This document shows, in pieces, positions 14,558 through 18,193 of a DNA stretch of 18,193 bases. The notes beneath the pieces are model-generated. The model saw nothing but the letters and a program-made list of their open reading frames with translations, made no database searches and was not told the origin of the DNA. This stretch comes from CALDSL01 sp039810245 (GTDB lineage: Bacteria; Chloroflexota; Anaerolineae; Anaerolineales; Anaerolineaceae): positions 1-18,193 of the forward strand of contig JBDHWQ010000037.1 in assembly GCA_039810245.1 (NCBI GenBank). The letters are read 5' to 3'. Made by a program: the position numbers and the translations under genes. Numbering within the stretch: the stretch's first letter is position 1; every line of letters begins with the position of its first letter.

Positions 14558-16192
14558 ACTTAAGTATTCGCGCAAATGGCGGCTGCGGGTGGGATGGCGC
14601 AGCTTGCGCAGCGCTTTGGCTTCGATCTGGCGGATGCGCTCGCGGGTGACATTGAAATAGCGGCTCACCTCTTCGAGGGTATGGTCTTTGCCATCGATCA
14701 GGCCAAAGCGCAGCTCCAGCACCTGGCGCTCGCGCTCGGAAAGCGCGGCCAGGGCGCTTTGTACCTGCTCGCGCAGCATCTCGCGCGCGGCGGCGTCCAT
14801 TGGCTCGAGGGCATCGTCGTCCTCGATAAAGTCGCCCAACTGGCTGCTTTCCTCGTCGCCCACCGGGCGCTCCAGTGAGACCGGTTCTTCGGCCGACTGC
14901 AGGATGCGCTGCACCTTGGCGGTGGCCCAGATCCAGCGGCGCTGCACATCGGGGTCGAGCGTGGTGCCGTTGGCGCGCGCTTCCTGGATGGCGGTTACAT
15001 CTTCCGGCGAGAGCATATCGCCTTCGAGGGCCAGTTCTTCATGGGTTGGCTCGCGGCCCAGCCGCTGCACCAGCGTGCGCTGCACGCGCAGCAAGCGGGT
15101 GATAGCCTCGAACAGGTGCACCGGGATGCGGATGGTGCGCGCCTGCTCGGCAATGTAGCGGCTGATCGATTGGCGGATCCACCAGGTGGCGTAGGTGCTG
15201 AACTTGAACCCGCGCGCCGAGTCAAACTTGGTGACGGCGCGCAGCAGCCCCAGGTTGCCTTCCTGGATCAGGTCGAGGAAGGAGATGCCGCGCCCCAGAT
15301 AACGCTTGGCAATGCTGACCACCAGGCGCAGGTTGGCGCGAATGAGGGTCTGGTTGGCTTCTTCGGCGCGGCGGCGGATGCCTTCTTTTTCCCCGGCAAG
15401 TTCTTCTTCACCCGGCAGGCGGCTCTGAAACCAGCCGATGTCGGACAGGCTGCCTTCCCGACGCAGGGCCTGGAAGAGCTGCACCGCCAGATCGGTGGGC
15501 AGCAGGTACAGGCACAGGAACAGGTTGAAAGCATTGCGCACCAGCGCGTCCCAACGCGGGTCTTTGCCCCACAGGCCGTTATCGAGGAAGTTGCGCAGAT
15601 AGGATGGCTCGTCGGCCTGCCACTGGCGGCGCAGCATTTGCGCCTCGGAGAGGATCAGGCTAAGATCGGGCATGGCGCCATCGCTGAGGCGCTCGTTATC
15701 ATCCTGCAAGCGCGCCCAGGCATCGATCAGGTCGCGGGCAATCTCGAGGAACAGGCCGCGATAATGCTCGCCTTCCGGCACGATGAGCGTTTTTTCCAGG
15801 GCTTCCACGCGGCGCTCGGCGTCTATGCGCGCGGCCAGGCGGAATTCACTGTCGGCATCCAGCAGGTGGATCTGACCGATTTCCTTGAGGTACAGGCGCA
15901 CCGGGTCTTCGGAAAGCTCAACGGCGATGCTTGGGTCTTCCAGGATTTCCAGCGGGTCTTCCAGCGCGATCTCGGTCCAGTTTTCGCCGCCCTGGGTGAG
16001 GGTGGGTTCTTCCGGCTCGTCTTTAACCAGTAAATCCTCGTCCGGCAGGGGAACCTGAATATCGTCGGGAAGGGGCAGCGCGGTACGAGCACGCGACGGC
16101 GCAACACCGGCGGGGCGTTCTGCGCCGTTGGTGGGCAGCTTTTCGGGTGTCTCTTCAGACGATGGGTTTGTTTTCTTCGGTTTGCGCGGCAT
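14555..16192 (-). CDS. rpoD: RNA polymerase primary sigma factor (sigma70/SigA/RpoD)
   Basis: Directs RNA polymerase to housekeeping promoters. The protein has 545 residues. An acidic, proline-rich N-terminus (1-95) precedes region 1.2 (about 96-126, DPVRLYLKEIGQ). A non-conserved segment of about 155 residues follows (127-284). Region 2 starts at ANLRLVVSIAKRYLGRG (286-302) and contains LDLIQEGNLGLLRAV and FSTYATWWIRQSI, which contact core polymerase and the -10 element. Region 3 follows (about 363-440), ending in EPVSLERPVGDEE. Region 4 (about 482-540) has LSERERQVLELRFGL and the helix-turn-helix TLEEVSRYFNVTRERIRQIE for -35 recognition. The full set of regions and the C-terminal HLREYLS mark a group 1 sigma factor. 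The ATG has no visible ribosome binding site. Region 3 carries an extra stretch of about 25 residues (400-427). The stop codon forms the outer edge of a long palindrome. Confidence 0.96.
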   Translation of the reverse strand: MPRKPKKTNPSSEETPEKLPTNGAERPAGVAPSRARTALPLPDDIQVPLPDEDLLVKDEPEEPTLTQGGENWTEIALEDPLEILEDPSIAVELSEDPVRLYLKEIGQIHLLDADSEFRLAARIDAERRVEALEKTLIVPEGEHYRGLFLEIARDLIDAWARLQDDNERLSDGAMPDLSLILSEAQMLRRQWQADEPSYLRNFLDNGLWGKDPRWDALVRNAFNLFLCLYLLPTDLAVQLFQALRREGSLSDIGWFQSRLPGEEELAGEKEGIRRRAEEANQTLIRANLRLVVSIAKRYLGRGISFLDLIQEGNLGLLRAVTKFDSARGFKFSTYATWWIRQSISRYIAEQARTIRIPVHLFEAITRLLRVQRTLVQRLGREPTHEELALEGDMLSPEDVTAIQEARANGTTLDPDVQRRWIWATAKVQRILQSAEEPVSLERPVGDEESSQLGDFIEDDDALEPMDAAAREMLREQVQSALAALSERERQVLELRFGLIDGKDHTLEEVSRYFNVTRERIRQIEAKALRKLRHPTRSRHLREYLS

Positions 16193-16198
16193 GGGTTA

Positions 16199-16225
16199 AC
16201 TATACCATAAGATTTTATTCGTCAA
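16199..16225 (-). promoter_or_regulatory. Putative internal promoter for rpoD, possibly leaderless
   Basis: The end of dnaG and the short gap before rpoD contain TTGACG (16225-16220, five of six -35 consensus positions), a 15-base spacer and TATAGT (16204-16199) preceded by TG one base away (16207-16206), i.e. an extended -10. Only six bases separate the -10 from the rpoD ATG, so the transcript would start at about the A of the start codon. No Shine-Dalgarno sequence is visible before rpoD, which fits a leaderless message. This is inference from spacing and motif match. Confidence 0.45.
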
Positions 16226-18122
16226 GTTGGACGGGCGACTTGCGCGCCCGGTTGAGGCGCTGGATGGCCAGCGAATATTCGGAGATCAATTTCTGGTAAG
16301 CGTCAAAGCGCATCTCGCCCTGCTGCTGCACTTCCTCCTGCAGGTAGCGCAGCTGGTTGACGTTTTCGTGCAGCCGCGTGTCACGCAGGCGCATCACGGT
16401 GTCGATCAGGTCTTCGGTGCGTTTTTCGTCGTTGGGCTCCCCCATTTTCATTGGCTCCGTCAGCCCGGCCAGCAGCGGGGCAAGGTTTTCAGGCGTGTGC
16501 TCGTGGATATAGGCCTGCGGCTCCAGGTCTTCCTGGGCCAGGGCAGCCAGGATGGTGCGCGCCAGGAGCTGGTGATCCATGTGCTCGAAGTCGTCCGGCG
16601 AAAAGCGGCTCAACCCGGCAGCCTGCAGCGCGCGGTCCACCAGGTACACGGCATCCGGCTGGCGCAGCAGCAATTGCAGCGCGTGCGCTTCCAGCGCATG
16701 GATTAACCCGGCAGCATCGGCGAAGGTGCGCGCGGGTTTCTGGCGCGCGGGCGGGCGCATGCCCGGGCGGCGCGCCGGGCGTGCCGGGGCGGGGGCGGTT
16801 TCGAGCAGCGCGCGCTCGTCCACCTTCAACAGCCGCGCCAGGCGCTGGCGGTAAGCGTCGCGCTCGATGGGGCTGGGCACGTCCTCGATCAGCGGGAAGA
16901 TCTGCGCGGCAATCTCGGCCTTGACCTTGGGGTCGTCCACGTTGGCGCGCGCGGCCAGGGTTTCCATCACGTGGATCACCACCGGACGCGCCTGTTCCAG
17001 GATGGTCTGCCACTCGGCCGGGTCGCGCAGCACCACCTCGTCTGGATCCATGCCCTCGGGCAGGGTGGTGACGCGCACATCGGCCTGCAGCCGCGCCTCA
17101 TGGCGCAGCAGGCCGCGCGCGTCAAACACCAGCTCATCCTCGCGGTCGAGTGACTGGCGCGCCACTTCCAGGCCGCGCAGGGTGGCCTTCTCGCCGGCGG
17201 CGTCGGCGTCCAGCGCCAGCACCATGCGCCGCGTGAAGCGCTTGAGCAGCCGCAACTGGTCTTCGGTCAGCGCGGTGCCCATCGGCGAGACGGTGTTGGG
17301 GAAGCCACCCTGGTGCAGGGCGATCACATCCAGGTAGCCCTCGACGATGACCACCTGGTCCTGGGTGCGGATGGCCTTGCGCGCAGCGTCCAGCCCGTAG
17401 AGCAGGTGGCCCTTATCGAACAGAACGGTCTGCGGCGAGTTGAGAAACTTGGGCACGTCATCCGGGTTGAGGATGCGCGCGCCAAAGCCGGCCATCTTGC
17501 CCACGCCGTCGCGAATCGGGAACATAATGCGGTTGCGGAAGCGGTCGTAAACCCCGCCGCCGCCCTGGCGCTCGGTCACCAGGCCCACCGCCAGCATTTC
17601 CTCGGCGTTGTAGCCTTTGCCGGTGAAATAGCCCAGCGCCGCGTCCCAGCGGTCGGGGGCATAGCCCAGGCCAAACGCCTCGATCGTCTCGGGGGTCAGG
17701 CCGCGCTTTTTGAGGTAAGCCAGCGCATCCGCGCCGGCGGGGGTGCTGAGCTGGTGGCGGAAGAACGTCACCGCCTCTTCCAGCAGGGCGCGCAGGCGCT
17801 CGTGCTCCTCGCCGGCGGCCTGGCGCTCGGGGGTCAGGGGCTCGAGCTGCACCCCGGCGCGGTCGGCCAGGTAGCGCAGCGTCTCGGGGAAGTCCCAGCC
17901 CTCTTTCTTCATATAGAACTTGAAGATATCGCCGCCCTCGTTGCACTCGCCAAAGCAGCGCCAGGTGCCGGAATCGGGGAAGACGGCAAAGGCAGGGGTG
18001 CGCGAGTTGCCATGGAAGGGGCAGAAGCCGGTATAGTTTTTGCCGCTGCGGCGCAGCTTCACCGATTCGGAGACGAGATCGACAATGTTCAGGCGCGCCT
18101 TGATCTCATCAATCGCAGTCAT
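16215..18122 (-). CDS. dnaG: DNA primase DnaG
   Basis: Makes the RNA primers for replication, working with the replicative helicase. The protein has 635 residues, a usual length. It starts with a CHC2-type zinc domain (about residues 5-95; ligands C34, H37, C56, C60), followed by the catalytic core with RFRNRIMFPI (195-204) and the TOPRIM motifs EGYLDV (E261) and DADAAG (D305, D307), which bind the catalytic metals, then EGMDPDE (356-362). An arginine- and proline-rich linker (about 442-466) leads to a helical C-terminal domain (about 470-635), which in this family contacts the helicase. The ATG at 18122 has a GGAG four bases upstream. The third and fourth zinc ligands are separated by three residues (CFGEC) instead of the common two. 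The next gene, rpoD, begins 22 bases after the stop, consistent with a dnaG-rpoD operon. Confidence 0.97.
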   Translation of the reverse strand: MTAIDEIKARLNIVDLVSESVKLRRSGKNYTGFCPFHGNSRTPAFAVFPDSGTWRCFGECNEGGDIFKFYMKKEGWDFPETLRYLADRAGVQLEPLTPERQAAGEEHERLRALLEEAVTFFRHQLSTPAGADALAYLKKRGLTPETIEAFGLGYAPDRWDAALGYFTGKGYNAEEMLAVGLVTERQGGGGVYDRFRNRIMFPIRDGVGKMAGFGARILNPDDVPKFLNSPQTVLFDKGHLLYGLDAARKAIRTQDQVVIVEGYLDVIALHQGGFPNTVSPMGTALTEDQLRLLKRFTRRMVLALDADAAGEKATLRGLEVARQSLDREDELVFDARGLLRHEARLQADVRVTTLPEGMDPDEVVLRDPAEWQTILEQARPVVIHVMETLAARANVDDPKVKAEIAAQIFPLIEDVPSPIERDAYRQRLARLLKVDERALLETAPAPARPARRPGMRPPARQKPARTFADAAGLIHALEAHALQLLLRQPDAVYLVDRALQAAGLSRFSPDDFEHMDHQLLARTILAALAQEDLEPQAYIHEHTPENLAPLLAGLTEPMKMGEPNDEKRTEDLIDTVMRLRDTRLHENVNQLRYLQEEVQQQGEMRFDAYQKLISEYSLAIQRLNRARKSPVQLDE

Positions 18123-18161
18123 ACCACTCCAGTTCGTGGGCGGTTGGGAGAATAGATGCTG

Positions 18162-18190
18162 ATTATAGGATGAAGGGAGAGGAATCGCAA
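18162..18190 (-). promoter_or_regulatory. Putative dnaG promoter (sigma70-type)
   Basis: On the minus strand a perfect -10 hexamer TATAAT (18167-18162) lies 17 bases downstream of TTGCGA (18190-18185), which matches the -35 consensus TTGACA at four of six positions. Transcription would begin near 18155, giving a leader of roughly 33 bases before the dnaG ATG. The hexamers and spacing are visible in the sequence; activity is inferred. The site is at the window edge, so further upstream control elements or a longer operon cannot be excluded. Confidence 0.65.
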
Positions 18191-18193
18191 GCG

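Noticed and set aside
16741..16800. Very GC-rich, repeat-like stretch in dnaG as a possible repeat element
   Set aside because: It stays in frame and encodes the flexible linker of DnaG; no unit repeats regularly.
1..18193. An undescribed defence, mobile or biosynthetic system
   Set aside because: Every coding region is accounted for by dnaG, rpoD and the nuo genes. No gap is large enough for another gene, and there are no array-like repeats or insertion sequence ends.

Overview
The window is a tightly packed, GC-rich bacterial chromosome segment in which every supported gene lies on the minus strand, so it is read from high to low coordinates. It holds two transcription units. The first is dnaG-rpoD (18122 to 14555): DNA primase followed by the housekeeping sigma factor, a pairing found in many bacteria (here the upstream side is cut off by the window edge). 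The second is a complete 14-gene nuo operon, nuoA to nuoN (14348 to 128), encoding the proton-pumping NADH:quinone oxidoreductase (respiratory complex I). I see no mobile element, CRISPR array, tRNA, rRNA or defence system.

The organism is probably a member of the Chloroflexota, perhaps Anaerolineae-like. This is an inference from the overall look of the RpoD protein (large non-conserved segment after region 1.2, extra segment in region 3), separate nuoC and nuoD, and the dnaG-rpoD neighbourhood. It was not checked against a database. The presence of nuoE, nuoF and nuoG with all expected iron-sulfur ligands shows an NADH-oxidising enzyme rather than a reduced 11-subunit form, so the cell very likely has a respiratory chain.

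Layout, in transcription order: a good sigma70-type promoter at the right edge drives dnaG; the 22-base dnaG-rpoD gap contains a second promoter-like sequence placed so that an rpoD transcript would start on or next to its AUG; rpoD ends in a perfect 61-base palindrome (14497-14557) that contains a strong intrinsic terminator. An AT-rich intergenic region (14361-14496) follows, with a nested dyad and an extended -10 promoter for nuo. The genes nuoA-B-C-D-E-F-G mostly overlap or nearly touch; nuoG and nuoH are separated by a small GC hairpin; nuoH-I-J-K-L-M-N are separated by 3-16 bases without overlap. A 14-bp hairpin about 50 bases after the nuoN stop is the likely operon terminator.

The gene products work as one machine: NuoE, NuoF and NuoG take electrons from NADH; NuoB, NuoC, NuoD and NuoI pass them to quinone; NuoA, NuoH and NuoJ to NuoN form the membrane arm that pumps ions. 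Several start codons differ from the longest reading frame, and ribosome binding sites decide this for nuoA, nuoH, nuoN, nuoK, nuoE and nuoF. Most of the window is conventional. The points most worth checking are regulatory or structural details: the 61-base palindrome, the nuoA upstream dyad, the possible leaderless rpoD promoter, the one-residue expansion in the DnaG zinc site and the insertions in RpoD. I did not find an undescribed system.
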